From: Martelella mediterranea DSM 17316
GTDB lineage: Bacteria; Pseudomonadota; Alphaproteobacteria; Rhizobiales; Rhizobiaceae
DNA length: 64,000 nt
Assembly (NCBI RefSeq): GCF_002043005.1
Contig: NZ_CP020330.1
Coordinates: forward strand, 2,374,001-2,438,000
Reading direction: 5' to 3'
Shown here: positions 53,924 to 62,535 of the stretch, piece after piece
How positions within the stretch are numbered: the stretch's first letter is position 1
Layout of the letters: the number at the start of each line of letters is the position of its first letter
Position numbers and translations under genes: made by a program
The notes under the pieces: generated by a model
Seen by the model: the letters and a program-made list of their open reading frames with translations, nothing else
The model's database searches: none
What the model was told of the DNA's origin: nothing

Positions 53924-54907
53924 ATGATCAATCGCAGAAATCTATTGGGCGCCGTTGCGTCCGTCGGACTGGCATTTGCAAGCATCACACCGGCGCTGGC
54001 ACAGGACGTGCCGCAGCTCCGGTTCTCGGCGGTGTTTTCCGAGCAGGATATCCGAGCGGACATGATGAAGCAGCTTCAGGAAAACGTGGCCGATATCGCC
54101 GACCTCGAGCTTTATTACGGCGGCAACCTGTTCAAGCAGACCACCGAGATCATCGCCATCCAGCGCGGCAATCTGGAAATGGGCAACGTCTCGCCCCAGG
54201 ATATCGCCTCGCAGGTACCGGCCTTTTCGATTCTGACATCGGCCTATCTGTTCCGCGACGCAGAGCATCTGAATGAATTCTTCAAGAGCGATGCCGGGGC
54301 CGAGATGAAGGCCATGGCGGAAGATCAGCTTGGCATCCATATTCTCGGGCCGACCTATTTCGGCACGCGTCAGGTCGGTTTGCGCATCGACAAGGAGATC
54401 AACACACCAGAGGACATGGCCGGCGTGAAGCTCAGAATGCCCGGCGGCGATGCCTGGCAGTTCCTCGGCCGCGCACTTGGCGCCAACCCGACGCCGATGG
54501 CCTATGCCGAGGTCTATACTGGTCTCCAGACGGGCGCGATCGACGGTCAGGACAATCCGCTGCCCAATGTCGAGAACATGAAGTTCTACGAAGTCATGGA
54601 CCAGATCGTGATGACCTCGCATCTGGTCGGTTATGACCTGCTGGTGATTTCCCAGAAGGTCTGGGATTCCTTTACTGACGAGCAACGGGCGGAATTCGAG
54701 GCGGCAGCGGACGAGGCGATTGCCTGGAGCACCGAGCAGCATCTGGCGCGTGAAGGCGAACTGGCTTCGTCGTTCGAGGAACAGGGCCTGAAGATCTACA
54801 CGCCCGATGTCGATGCCTTCCGCGAACATGCCCAGAAAATGTATCTTGATTCCGACCTGTCGAAAGACTGGCCGGAAGGCATGCTGGATCGCATCAACGC
54901 ACTCTGA
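53924..54907 (+). CDS. dctP: TRAP transporter substrate-binding protein DctP (copy 2)
   Basis: A 327-residue paralogue of the preceding gene product. The signal begins MINRRNLLGAVASVG (a possible twin-arginine signal) and is cleaved after ALAQ. It shares IDGQDNPLPN, KLRMPGG, AWQFLG/SWQFLG, YTPDVDAFR and DWPEGMLD with copy 1, so the two arose by duplication. Differences cluster in the first 100 residues and the AYLFRDAEHLNEFF region. ATG 53924 has GGAGG 8 bp upstream; the frame is open from 53870. Together with DctQ and DctM it forms the transporter. Confidence 0.93.
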   Translation: MINRRNLLGAVASVGLAFASITPALAQDVPQLRFSAVFSEQDIRADMMKQLQENVADIADLELYYGGNLFKQTTEIIAIQRGNLEMGNVSPQDIASQVPAFSILTSAYLFRDAEHLNEFFKSDAGAEMKAMAEDQLGIHILGPTYFGTRQVGLRIDKEINTPEDMAGVKLRMPGGDAWQFLGRALGANPTPMAYAEVYTGLQTGAIDGQDNPLPNVENMKFYEVMDQIVMTSHLVGYDLLVISQKVWDSFTDEQRAEFEAAADEAIAWSTEQHLAREGELASSFEEQGLKIYTPDVDAFREHAQKMYLDSDLSKDWPEGMLDRINAL

Positions 54908-54926
54908 GCCGATGCATTAACCGTCA

Positions 54927-55484
54927 ATGTCCGCACCCGGCGTGCCGGGTGCGGTCCGTTCGAGGCAGAAAACCTTGCAGAAACTGATGCAAACAGGCGC
55001 ATGGCTGCACCGCAGGGCCGAGAATATCGCAGCTTTGATGCTGGCGGTGATGTTCTGCGCCTTCATTGTACAGGTCGCGTTCCGCTATCTTCTCAACCTG
55101 CCGATCGGCGGTGCGTCCGAGCTGACGATCCTGATGTGGCTGTGGCTGGTGCTCTGGGGCGCGGCTTTCGTTCTGCGCGAATCCGACGAGATCCGCTTCG
55201 ACTTCGTGCTGGCGCTCGCCAGCCGTCCGGTCCGGCGCGTGATGTCGGTGCTGGCGGCGGCAGCGCTCCTGTTTCTCTACGGCTATTCGCTGCCGGCGGT
55301 ATGGGACTACGTAACCTTCATGAAGGTCCAGGAGACGTCCTATCTCGATATCCGCTATGACTACGTCTATTCGATCTACGTCATCTTCGCCGTCGCGACA
55401 CTCGTGCGCTATGCTTGGCTGTTGTGGTGTGCCCTGACAAATCGTTATGTCGAACATGCCGAGCGCGGGGAGCATGAGGAATGA
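54927..55484 (+). CDS. dctQ: TRAP transporter small permease DctQ
   Basis: A 185-residue inner-membrane protein with four hydrophobic segments (IAALMLAVMFCAFIVQVAF, a second with LMWLWLVLWGAAF, MSVLAAAALLFLYGYS and YVIFAVATLVRYAWLL), preceded by a basic N-terminus. The family motif FRYLLNLPIGGASELT is present between segments 1 and 2. It pairs with DctM. The stop overlaps the dctM start by 4 bp. ATG 54978 or later could also serve as start. Confidence 0.93.
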   Translation: MSAPGVPGAVRSRQKTLQKLMQTGAWLHRRAENIAALMLAVMFCAFIVQVAFRYLLNLPIGGASELTILMWLWLVLWGAAFVLRESDEIRFDFVLALASRPVRRVMSVLAAAALLFLYGYSLPAVWDYVTFMKVQETSYLDIRYDYVYSIYVIFAVATLVRYAWLLWCALTNRYVEHAERGEHEE

Positions 55485-56776
55485 TGGATCCCTTCACGCT
55501 CTGCATCATTTCGATCGTTCTTCTGGCGCTTATGGGTTTGCCGGTCGGCCACGCGATGATCGCCTCTTCAATTCTGTATCTGATGCTTGCCGGCCTCGAT
55601 ATGGGCACGGCTGCCGAGCAGATCCTGAATGGCCTGTTCTCGAGTTACATCCTTCTCGCCGTGCCGCTGTTCATCCTGGCGGCCGAACTGATGAATTCCG
55701 GAAGCATGACTCTTCGCCTTCTGGCGTTCTGCAATGCATTCGTCGGCCGGTTTCCGGGCGGGCTGGCTCTGGTCAACGTCGTGCAAAGCATCATCTTCGC
55801 CGGCATGTCCGGCTCCGCGCTCGCCGATGCGGCGGGCACCGGCAAGATGATGCAGAAGATGATGACGGAGGGCGGCAAATACCCGCCCGCCTTCGCCGCC
55901 GCCCTGACGGCATCCACCGCCGTGATCGGGCCGATCATTCCGCCATCGATCCCGATGGTCATCTACGCGCTCGTTTCGGATGCTTCCATCGGCTACCTGT
56001 TTCTGGCGGGCATGATCCCGGGGCTTTTGATGGGACTGGTGCAGGCCGCCATTGTTCTCACAAGCGCGCGCCGCCGATCGTTCCCCGTCGAGGAGCCGGT
56101 TCCGGTTCGCAAAATGCCGGGCATTGTGGTCAAGGCCTTTCCGGTTCTGATGATGCCGGTCGTGCTGCTGGGCGGCATCTATGGCGGTGCGACCACACCG
56201 ACGGAAGCAGCCGCGATCGCCGCGCTCTATGCGCTTGTCATTTCCGCTCTGCTCTACAACAGCGTCTCGGCAGGCGCGGTCTATCATTCACTGCTGTCGA
56301 GCGCGCGCACCACGTCGTCGATCGGCATGCTGATTGCCGGGGCTCTAGTCTTCAATTATGTCGTGACGATCGAGAACGTGCCGACAATGCTGAGCCAATG
56401 GCTTTCGGGCTTCGATCTCTCGCCGGTGATGTTTCTGCTGATCGTCAATCTCGTTCTTCTGGCGCTGGGCTGCCTGCTTGAAGGCACGACGGTGCTTCTG
56501 GTCATCGTCCCGGTGTTCATTCCCACGGCCAACGCGCTCGGCATCGATCTGGTGCATTTCGGGGTCGTGTGCGTGGTCAACATCATGCTTGGCCTGATCA
56601 CGCCGCCATACGGCCTGCTGCTGTTCGTCATGTCGAACATATCCGGCAAGTCATTGCACGCAATCATCCGCGAAATCCTGCCTTTCCTGCTGGCGCTGAT
56701 CGCCGCATTGCTGTTGATCACGCTGGTCCCGGATATCTCGCTCTGGCTTCCGCGGCAGTTCGGTTACAAGGGGTAA
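55481..56776 (+). CDS. dctM: TRAP transporter large permease DctM
   Basis: The ion-coupled translocating subunit of the TRAP carrier, 431 residues with about twelve membrane segments. Typical motifs are ALMGLPVGHAMIASSILYL, VNVVQSIIFAGMSGSALADAAGTGKMMQKMM, IIPPSIPMVIYAL and LITPPYGLLLFVMSNISG. It follows dctQ with a 4-bp overlap and precedes aroQ by 6 bp. By context it imports quinate or shikimate with Na+ or H+. Confidence 0.95.
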   Translation: MMDPFTLCIISIVLLALMGLPVGHAMIASSILYLMLAGLDMGTAAEQILNGLFSSYILLAVPLFILAAELMNSGSMTLRLLAFCNAFVGRFPGGLALVNVVQSIIFAGMSGSALADAAGTGKMMQKMMTEGGKYPPAFAAALTASTAVIGPIIPPSIPMVIYALVSDASIGYLFLAGMIPGLLMGLVQAAIVLTSARRRSFPVEEPVPVRKMPGIVVKAFPVLMMPVVLLGGIYGGATTPTEAAAIAALYALVISALLYNSVSAGAVYHSLLSSARTTSSIGMLIAGALVFNYVVTIENVPTMLSQWLSGFDLSPVMFLLIVNLVLLALGCLLEGTTVLLVIVPVFIPTANALGIDLVHFGVVCVVNIMLGLITPPYGLLLFVMSNISGKSLHAIIREILPFLLALIAALLLITLVPDISLWLPRQFGYKG

Positions 56777-56782
56777 CAACAC

Positions 56783-57223
56783 ATGAAAAAACCGGTTTAT
56801 GTCCTCAACGGACCGAACCTCAACCGGCTCGGCCTGCGCGAGCCGGACATCTACGGTCACACGACGCTCGCAGAAGTCGAGGCGTTGTGCAGGCAAGCGG
56901 CGGGCGAGGAGGGGCTGGTGTTTCGCCAGACCAATTCCGAGCAGGAGATGATCGAATGGATCCACGAGGCGATTGACAGCTCGAGCGCCCTTTTGATCAA
57001 CCCTGCCGCCTTCACCTTCTACTCGATGGCGATGATGGATGCGTTGAAGATGTATCCCGGCCCGATGATCGAGTTCCACATTTCCAACGTCCACAAGCGC
57101 GAGCCGATGTACCACAACTCGCTGGTCTCGCCCGTGGCAACGGCGGTGATGGCCGGCTGCGGCGCGCGCGGCTATCCCCACGCGGTGCGGCTGCTGCGCG
57201 AAATGGTGGCGGAAGGATATTGA
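56783..57223 (+). CDS. aroQ: Type II 3-dehydroquinate dehydratase
   Basis: Interconverts 3-dehydroquinate and 3-dehydroshikimate. The 146-residue dodecameric-type enzyme has YVLNGPNLNRLGLREPDIYGHTTL (with the catalytic Arg and Tyr), QTNSEQEMIEWIHEA, LLINPAAFTFYSMAMMD and EFHISNVHKREPMYHNSLVSPVA with the catalytic His. In this operon it supplies the step from quinate-derived 3-dehydroquinate to the QsuB substrate, so it probably serves catabolism. Last gene of the operon. Confidence 0.96.
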   Translation: MKKPVYVLNGPNLNRLGLREPDIYGHTTLAEVEALCRQAAGEEGLVFRQTNSEQEMIEWIHEAIDSSSALLINPAAFTFYSMAMMDALKMYPGPMIEFHISNVHKREPMYHNSLVSPVATAVMAGCGARGYPHAVRLLREMVAEGY

Positions 57224-57296
57224 GGGGCCGGATATTACAGCCGGCTAGCAAAATTGCGCGAATTGGCTCTGACATAGCAACCAGGCCGGTTTCGGT

Positions 57297-58124
57297 TCAG
57301 CCCTTTCTGCGCGGGCTTTTTCCAAGACCGAAGGTCTTGCGCAGGCTTCCGTCCACGGCCTTTGCCGGCATGAAGCGGCGCAGCCTGCTCAACAGCGTCG
57401 CCTGGCCACCGACGGGCCAGCGCATCTTGTCTGGGCGCGTGATTGCGGCGAGGACCGTTTCGGCAACCACGCTCGGCGGCGGCGCCGTCCTGATCTGGTT
57501 TTCCACGGTCTTGATGGCGGCTTCGGCCTGATCGGCATAGGCGCCGGGCGGGGCCTGGGTGCGTGCGGCGTTGGTGTCGATATTTGTGCTTGTAAAAGCG
57601 GGCTCGATCAGCAGGACGCGAATATTGAAGTCGCGCACCTCGTGATCGAGCGATTCCGACAGGCCCTCAAGGGCGTGCTTGCTGCTGGCGTAAAGCCCCA
57701 TGAACGGCGCCGGCAGAAAGCCGAGCACGGAGCTGATATTGACGATGAGCCCGCTGCGCGCCGCGCGCATCGACGGCAACGCGGCGCGGATCATGCGAAG
57801 CGGGCCGAGCACGTTGACATCGAAAACCCGACCGGCTTCGACTGGCGTGGTGTTTTCGACCGGCCCGCTCAGTGAAACGCCCGCGTTGTTGATCAGGATG
57901 TCAATCTTCCCGGCTTCGGCGAGGACGTAATCGACGAATGCCGTCACGGAGGTATCGCTCGTCACATCGACTGCGGCGAACTGAACCCCGGGAATTGCCT
58001 CCGCCCGGTTCGGATCACGGGCACCGCCGAAGACGCGGTAGCCCCTTTCGGCAAGAAGGCGGGCGGTGGCCTGGCCGATGCCCGACGATGCCCCGGTGAT
58101 AACGACGACTTTCTGCTCGGCCAT
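57297..58124 (-). CDS. SDR family oxidoreductase
   Basis: A 275-residue classical short-chain dehydrogenase. Cofactor motif TGASSGIG at residues 10-17, NNAG, catalytic Ser in NISSVLGF and Tyr-x-x-x-Lys in YASSKHAL. The basic residue in GGARDPNRAE favours NADP(H). The C-terminal region (SRLRRFMPAKAVDGSLRKTFGL) is typical of family members close to oxidoreductases of unknown substrate. Start ATG 58124 has GGAGG upstream; earlier in-frame ATGs are not supported. It is followed on the same strand-side by the RND pump genes, which lie upstream of it. Confidence 0.9.
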   Translation of the reverse strand: MAEQKVVVITGASSGIGQATARLLAERGYRVFGGARDPNRAEAIPGVQFAAVDVTSDTSVTAFVDYVLAEAGKIDILINNAGVSLSGPVENTTPVEAGRVFDVNVLGPLRMIRAALPSMRAARSGLIVNISSVLGFLPAPFMGLYASSKHALEGLSESLDHEVRDFNIRVLLIEPAFTSTNIDTNAARTQAPPGAYADQAEAAIKTVENQIRTAPPPSVVAETVLAAITRPDKMRWPVGGQATLLSRLRRFMPAKAVDGSLRKTFGLGKSPRRKG

Positions 58125-58229
58125 CACGGCCTCCTTTGCTTGTTGTTCAACTGGTCCCGCTGAGCCTCGATGCGGGAAATGGGGGAGCAACCGGAAGCCG
58201 CTCCTCCATATTCCGGTGTTTCCCATCCG

Positions 58230-61200
58230 TTATTGCGTATTGAGGATCGCGCCCGTTTCCTCCGAACCGTCCATGTGGGTTCCCTCCGGCGCCTTGATGC
58301 GGAACCATGTTGCGTAAAGGGCGGGAAGGAACAGCAGGATCATCACCGTGCCGACGGCCGTGCCGCCGATCAGCGTGTAGGCCATCGATCCCCAGAACAC
58401 GGAATGGGTGAGCGGGATGAAGGCGAGCACGGCGGCAAGCGCGGTCAGGAGCACCGGCCTCGTCCGCTGCACGGTCGCCTCGATCACCGCATGGTAATCG
58501 TCGAGACCTGCCGCCTTGTTGTCCTTGATCTGCTCGGTCAGGATCAGGGTGTTGCGCATCAGGATGCCCGCAAGTCCGATCAGGCCGATGATGGCGTTGA
58601 ACCCGAAAGGCTGGTTGAAGATCAGCAGCACCGGCACGACGCCTGCCAGACCGAGTGGTCCGGTCAGCATCACCATCGTCATCGTTGACAGGCTGCGGAC
58701 CTGAATGATGATGACGATGAGCATCGCGGCGATCATCACCGGGAAGACCTTCACCAGCGCGGCATTGGCCTTGATCGATTCCTCGATATTGCCGCCCATC
58801 TCGATGCGGTAGCCGGGCGGAAGCGAGACGACCAGCGGCTGAAGCGCCTTTGCCACCTCTTTCGAGACCTCCGGCGGCTGCATCGCCTCGTTGATTTCCG
58901 AGCGGACCGTGACGACCGGCGTGCGGTCGCGACGCTTCATGATCGGTTCCTCGAAGGTGATTTCCGCGTGACCGATCTGATCGAGCGGTATGGCCCGGCC
59001 GTCCCTGGTGATCAGCGAGAAGTCCGACAGTCTGGACGGATCAAGCCGCTCCCCGCCACCGCTGCGGGCGACGATCGGAACATTGCGGATGTTTTCGCGC
59101 ATCGCGGTGACCGGGATGCCGCTCAAAAGCAGTTGCAGTTGCTGAGATGCTTCCGCAGGCGAAAGGCCGATCAGGTTGAGACGGTCCTGGTCCGGGACGA
59201 AACGGACCACGGGAACGCGGTCGCCCCAGTCGCGGCTGGGCTGGCGGACGTCGGGAACCGTCTTCATGATTGCGAGTGCCTGTTCCGACAGCTCGTACAG
59301 TTTTTGCGGGTCGGGACCCATGATGCGGAATTCGACCGGGAACGGCGTGTAAGGCCCGAAGACCAGTTGCGACACGCGCACATAGGCAGCAGGCGCCAGA
59401 CCGTCGGAAACGGCTTCGCGAAGACGGTGTTTCAGCGCCTCGCGGGCCTCGGCATCGGGCGTCAGCACCACGATCTTGGCAAAGGACGGGTCCGGCAGTT
59501 CCGGCGACATGGCGAAGAAGAAGCGCGGTGCCCCCTGGCCGATATAGCTGGTGACGATTTCAGCCTCCGGCTGGTTTTCCAGCCAGTCTTCGATTGTCTC
59601 GACAGCTTTTGTCGTGGTCTCGATGCTGGTTCCTTCCGGCAGCCGCACTTCCACCAGAACCTCGGGGCGGTCCGATGTCGGAAAGAATTGCTGTTTCAAA
59701 AGGCCCATGCCGAAGACGGAAGCCGCCATGATGAGCGCGACGAGGCCACAGGTCACGAATTTGTAGCGGACCGCGAATGCGATGAGACGGCGAAGCCTGC
59801 GGTAGTTCGGCGTGTCGTATATGGCGTGGTGACCGCCTTCCACCGGCTTGATCTCCGGCAGCATCTTGACCCCGAGATAGGGCGTGAAGATCACCGCCAC
59901 CAGCCATGAGACGATGAGGGCGAAGCCGACGATCCAGAAGATGTTCCCGGCATATTCGCCCGCCGTGGACCGGGCAAAACCCACCGGCATCAGGCCGATC
60001 ACGGTCACGAGCGTGCCGGAGAGCATCGGCGCTGCCGTGTGGCTCCAGGCAAAGGCCGCCGCCTTTGTCCGCTCCATGCCTTCTTCCATCTTCACGATCA
60101 TCACCTCGATGGCGATGATGGCATCGTCGACGAGAAGCCCGAGCGCCAGGATCAGCGCGCCGAGCGTGATACGGTCGAAGAAGCGCCCGGTTTCGAGCAT
60201 GATCAGGAAGACGACGCCGAGCGTGAGCGGCACGGCGAGCGCGACCACCAGCCCGGCGCGCCAGCCGAGGCTGATCAGGCTGACGAACAGCACGACGCCG
60301 AGCGCCATGGCGAATTTGAGCATGAACTCGCCAACGGCCCCCTGGATGTTGACGGCCTGATCGCTCACCTTCGTCAGCGTTATGCCGAGCGGCAGGTTTT
60401 CGGCAATGGCTGCGGAACGCGCTTCAAGCGCCTTGCCCAGTTCCAGTCCGTTCCAGCCCTGCTGCATGACGACGCTGAGCATGATGGACGGCTCGCCGCC
60501 ATTGCGAATGACATAGGTGGGCGGGTCTTCATAGCCGCGTTTGACGTCGGCGATATCGGAGAGCTTGAGCGCGCGCCCGTTCGCCACGATCGGTGTATTC
60601 GCGATCTCATCGATGCTGTCATAGGCGCCGTTGAAACGGATGAAGACCTGCGGTCCCTCCGTATCGATCGACCCGGCCGGGGTCACGGTGTTGCGGCGCT
60701 GCAGGGCGGCGGCGATATCCTGCGCCGATATGCCCAGCGTCGCCAGCTTGGCATAGGAGAACTCGACGAAGATCTGCTCGGCCTGTTCGCCGAGGATATT
60801 GATTTTCTTGACGCCCGGAACATGCAGCATGTCCTGCCGGATCGTCTCCGCCTGCCGCACCAGATCGCGCATCGGCATACCTTTTGCTTTCAGGGCATAA
60901 AGGGCAAAGCTGACATCGGAATATTCATCGTTGACGAATGGGCCGAGCACGCCCTGCGGCAGGTTGCGCGCTTCGTCTCCCAGCTTCTTTCGCGCCTGGT
61001 AGAATTCCTCGGAAACGACGCTGGCCGGCGTGTCGTCCCGCATCGTGACCGTCAGGTAGGCGTAACCGGGCCGGGTGGTGGTTTCCACGCGGTCGTACCA
61101 GGCGAGCTCCTGCAGCCGCTTTTCCAGCGGTTCCGCGACCAGTTCCTGCATTTCCTGCGCCGTGGCGCCGGGCCAGACGGCCGTGACTGTGAGTGTCTTG

Positions 61201-61334
61201 ATGGTGAATGACGGGTCTTCCGCCCGGCCCAGCTTGACGAAGGCATAGGCGCCGGCGGCTGCCAGAAGGACGATGAAGAACAGGGTGACGGCGCGTTCGC
61301 GGACGGCGAGCGCGGAAAGATTGAAGCCGGTCAG
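58230..61334 (-). CDS. RND efflux transporter permease, probable CTG start
   Basis: An AcrB-type inner-membrane pump driven by protons, 1034 residues. The N-terminal portion FNLSALAVRERAVTLFFIVLL (first membrane segment) is followed by the porter domain, and membrane segment 4 carries the proton-relay pair in GLLVDDAIIAIEV. SFVFGPYTPFPVEFRIMGPDP-like and GNIEESIKANAALV blocks are also typical. No ATG, GTG or TTG occurs in frame before residue Met62 (61151), which is far inside the conserved N-terminus. A CTG at 61334, with AGGTG 5 bp upstream, fits best; CTG 61349 overlapping the adaptor stop is the alternative. Substrates are unknown. Confidence 0.9.
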   Translation of the reverse strand: MTGFNLSALAVRERAVTLFFIVLLAAAGAYAFVKLGRAEDPSFTIKTLTVTAVWPGATAQEMQELVAEPLEKRLQELAWYDRVETTTRPGYAYLTVTMRDDTPASVVSEEFYQARKKLGDEARNLPQGVLGPFVNDEYSDVSFALYALKAKGMPMRDLVRQAETIRQDMLHVPGVKKINILGEQAEQIFVEFSYAKLATLGISAQDIAAALQRRNTVTPAGSIDTEGPQVFIRFNGAYDSIDEIANTPIVANGRALKLSDIADVKRGYEDPPTYVIRNGGEPSIMLSVVMQQGWNGLELGKALEARSAAIAENLPLGITLTKVSDQAVNIQGAVGEFMLKFAMALGVVLFVSLISLGWRAGLVVALAVPLTLGVVFLIMLETGRFFDRITLGALILALGLLVDDAIIAIEVMIVKMEEGMERTKAAAFAWSHTAAPMLSGTLVTVIGLMPVGFARSTAGEYAGNIFWIVGFALIVSWLVAVIFTPYLGVKMLPEIKPVEGGHHAIYDTPNYRRLRRLIAFAVRYKFVTCGLVALIMAASVFGMGLLKQQFFPTSDRPEVLVEVRLPEGTSIETTTKAVETIEDWLENQPEAEIVTSYIGQGAPRFFFAMSPELPDPSFAKIVVLTPDAEAREALKHRLREAVSDGLAPAAYVRVSQLVFGPYTPFPVEFRIMGPDPQKLYELSEQALAIMKTVPDVRQPSRDWGDRVPVVRFVPDQDRLNLIGLSPAEASQQLQLLLSGIPVTAMRENIRNVPIVARSGGGERLDPSRLSDFSLITRDGRAIPLDQIGHAEITFEEPIMKRRDRTPVVTVRSEINEAMQPPEVSKEVAKALQPLVVSLPPGYRIEMGGNIEESIKANAALVKVFPVMIAAMLIVIIIQVRSLSTMTMVMLTGPLGLAGVVPVLLIFNQPFGFNAIIGLIGLAGILMRNTLILTEQIKDNKAAGLDDYHAVIEATVQRTRPVLLTALAAVLAFIPLTHSVFWGSMAYTLIGGTAVGTVMILLFLPALYATWFRIKAPEGTHMDGSEETGAILNTQ

Positions 61335-61345
61335 TTGAGCACCTG

Positions 61346-62461
61346 TCAGTTTTTTGTGGCGGTGCGCACGCTGGCACCGTCGCTGAGGAGATAGACGCCG
61401 AGGGCGACAACGCGCGCTCCGGGGGCGAGATTGGTGACGGTTGCCGTCTCGTTGCCGATCCGCTGAAGCGTGACGTCGCGGAAATGAACGGTGGATGTCC
61501 GCTCATCCAGCACAAAGACGCCCGTGCGGGTTCCATCATCGACAACGGCGCCGACAGGGACATCCGTGAGCGCCGATGCCTGGCTGTTTTCGAGGCTGAT
61601 GGTCACGGTCGCACCGAGCGGGGCCGATGCAGCCGAGCCCTGCAGCACCCAGCGGGTTTCATAGGTCCGGGTCTGGGGATCGGCCGCATCCGATATCTGG
61701 CGCAGGCTCGCGTTCTCCGCGCCGTCGCGGCCATAGATACTGGCCTTGGCGACAGTCCCGATTTTCGGCCGCAGATTTTCCGGCAACCAGACCAGCGCCT
61801 CTCGCGGACCCGACTGGGCAAGTCTGACAACCGTCTGTCCCGCAGAGACGACCTGCCCCGGTTCGCCCAGCGTTTCGACGACCGTGCCGTCCGCATCGGC
61901 GACCAGTACCGCATACTCGACTGCGTTTTCGGCGACATTCGCGTCTGCCCTGGCGGCGGCAAGCTGGGCGCTGGCGGTATCGAGCGCCGCCTTTGCCCGC
62001 TCGTACTGCTGGGAAGAAACCGCCTGAGACTTGAGAAGAGACGCAAAGCGCTTCTCATCGGCCTCGGCCTGGACAAACGTCGCCTGGGCCGCAATCACGG
62101 CGTTGCGTCTGGCGGCAAGCGCCAGCTTCAGATCCGTTTCGTCGATCCGCATCAGCGGTTGCCCGGCTTTGACCTGGTCGCCAAGACCGACATATCGTTC
62201 GACGATCTTGCCGGGAACGCGAAAGCCGAGGTCGCTTTCCACGCGCGCCGCGACCGTTCCCGTGAAGCTCCGATCGAATGCGGCAGGGGGCTTGGCCCTG
62301 GCGATGTCGACAAGGGGCGGCAGGCTGCGCGGGTCCGCAGCCTCGGCGTTCCTGCTCGCCGACGGCAGCAGGAATACGGCCGCTCCCAGTCCCGAAAGAA
62401 CGAGAGCGGCGGATATCGAGATAATGATTTTTCGTCTCACAGGTCTGGCCTTATTGCGCAT
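61346..62461 (-). CDS. RND efflux periplasmic adaptor (membrane fusion) subunit
   Basis: The HlyD/AcrA-like partner of the pump, 371 residues. It starts with a basic tail and a membrane anchor (IIISISAALVLSGLGAAVFLL). A lipoyl half-motif precedes and follows the hairpin (ESDLGFRVPGKIVERYVGLGDQVKAGQPLMRID; ADGTVVETLGEPGQVVSAGQTVV). A coiled-coil hairpin lies at about 110-165, with a beta-barrel and membrane-proximal domain after it. It is divergent from the TetR gene; paired operators lie between them. Confidence 0.93.
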   Translation of the reverse strand: MRNKARPVRRKIIISISAALVLSGLGAAVFLLPSASRNAEAADPRSLPPLVDIARAKPPAAFDRSFTGTVAARVESDLGFRVPGKIVERYVGLGDQVKAGQPLMRIDETDLKLALAARRNAVIAAQATFVQAEADEKRFASLLKSQAVSSQQYERAKAALDTASAQLAAARADANVAENAVEYAVLVADADGTVVETLGEPGQVVSAGQTVVRLAQSGPREALVWLPENLRPKIGTVAKASIYGRDGAENASLRQISDAADPQTRTYETRWVLQGSAASAPLGATVTISLENSQASALTDVPVGAVVDDGTRTGVFVLDERTSTVHFRDVTLQRIGNETATVTNLAPGARVVALGVYLLSDGASVRTATKN

Positions 62462-62472
62462 GATGGCGTAAA

Positions 62473-62488
62473 TTAGATTGCAATCTAA
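62473..62488. promoter_or_regulatory. TetR operator O1 of the RND pump
   Basis: Perfect 16-bp palindrome TTAGATTGCAATCTAA in the 74-bp gap between the divergent adaptor and TetR genes. Confidence 0.8.
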
Positions 62489-62500
62489 ATCTAATGTGAC

Positions 62501-62516
62501 TTAGATGTCAATCTAA
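62501..62516. promoter_or_regulatory. TetR operator O2 of the RND pump
   Basis: TTAGAT-GTCA-ATCTAA, sharing both arms with O1 and centred exactly 28 bp from it. An ATCTAA direct repeat follows at 62511-62522. Confidence 0.7.
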
Positions 62517-62535
62517 ATCTAAAAGGAAGATCCAG

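Noticed and set aside
60039..61211. 390-codon plus-strand frame inside the RND permease gene
   Set aside because: Antisense shadow without domain similarity.
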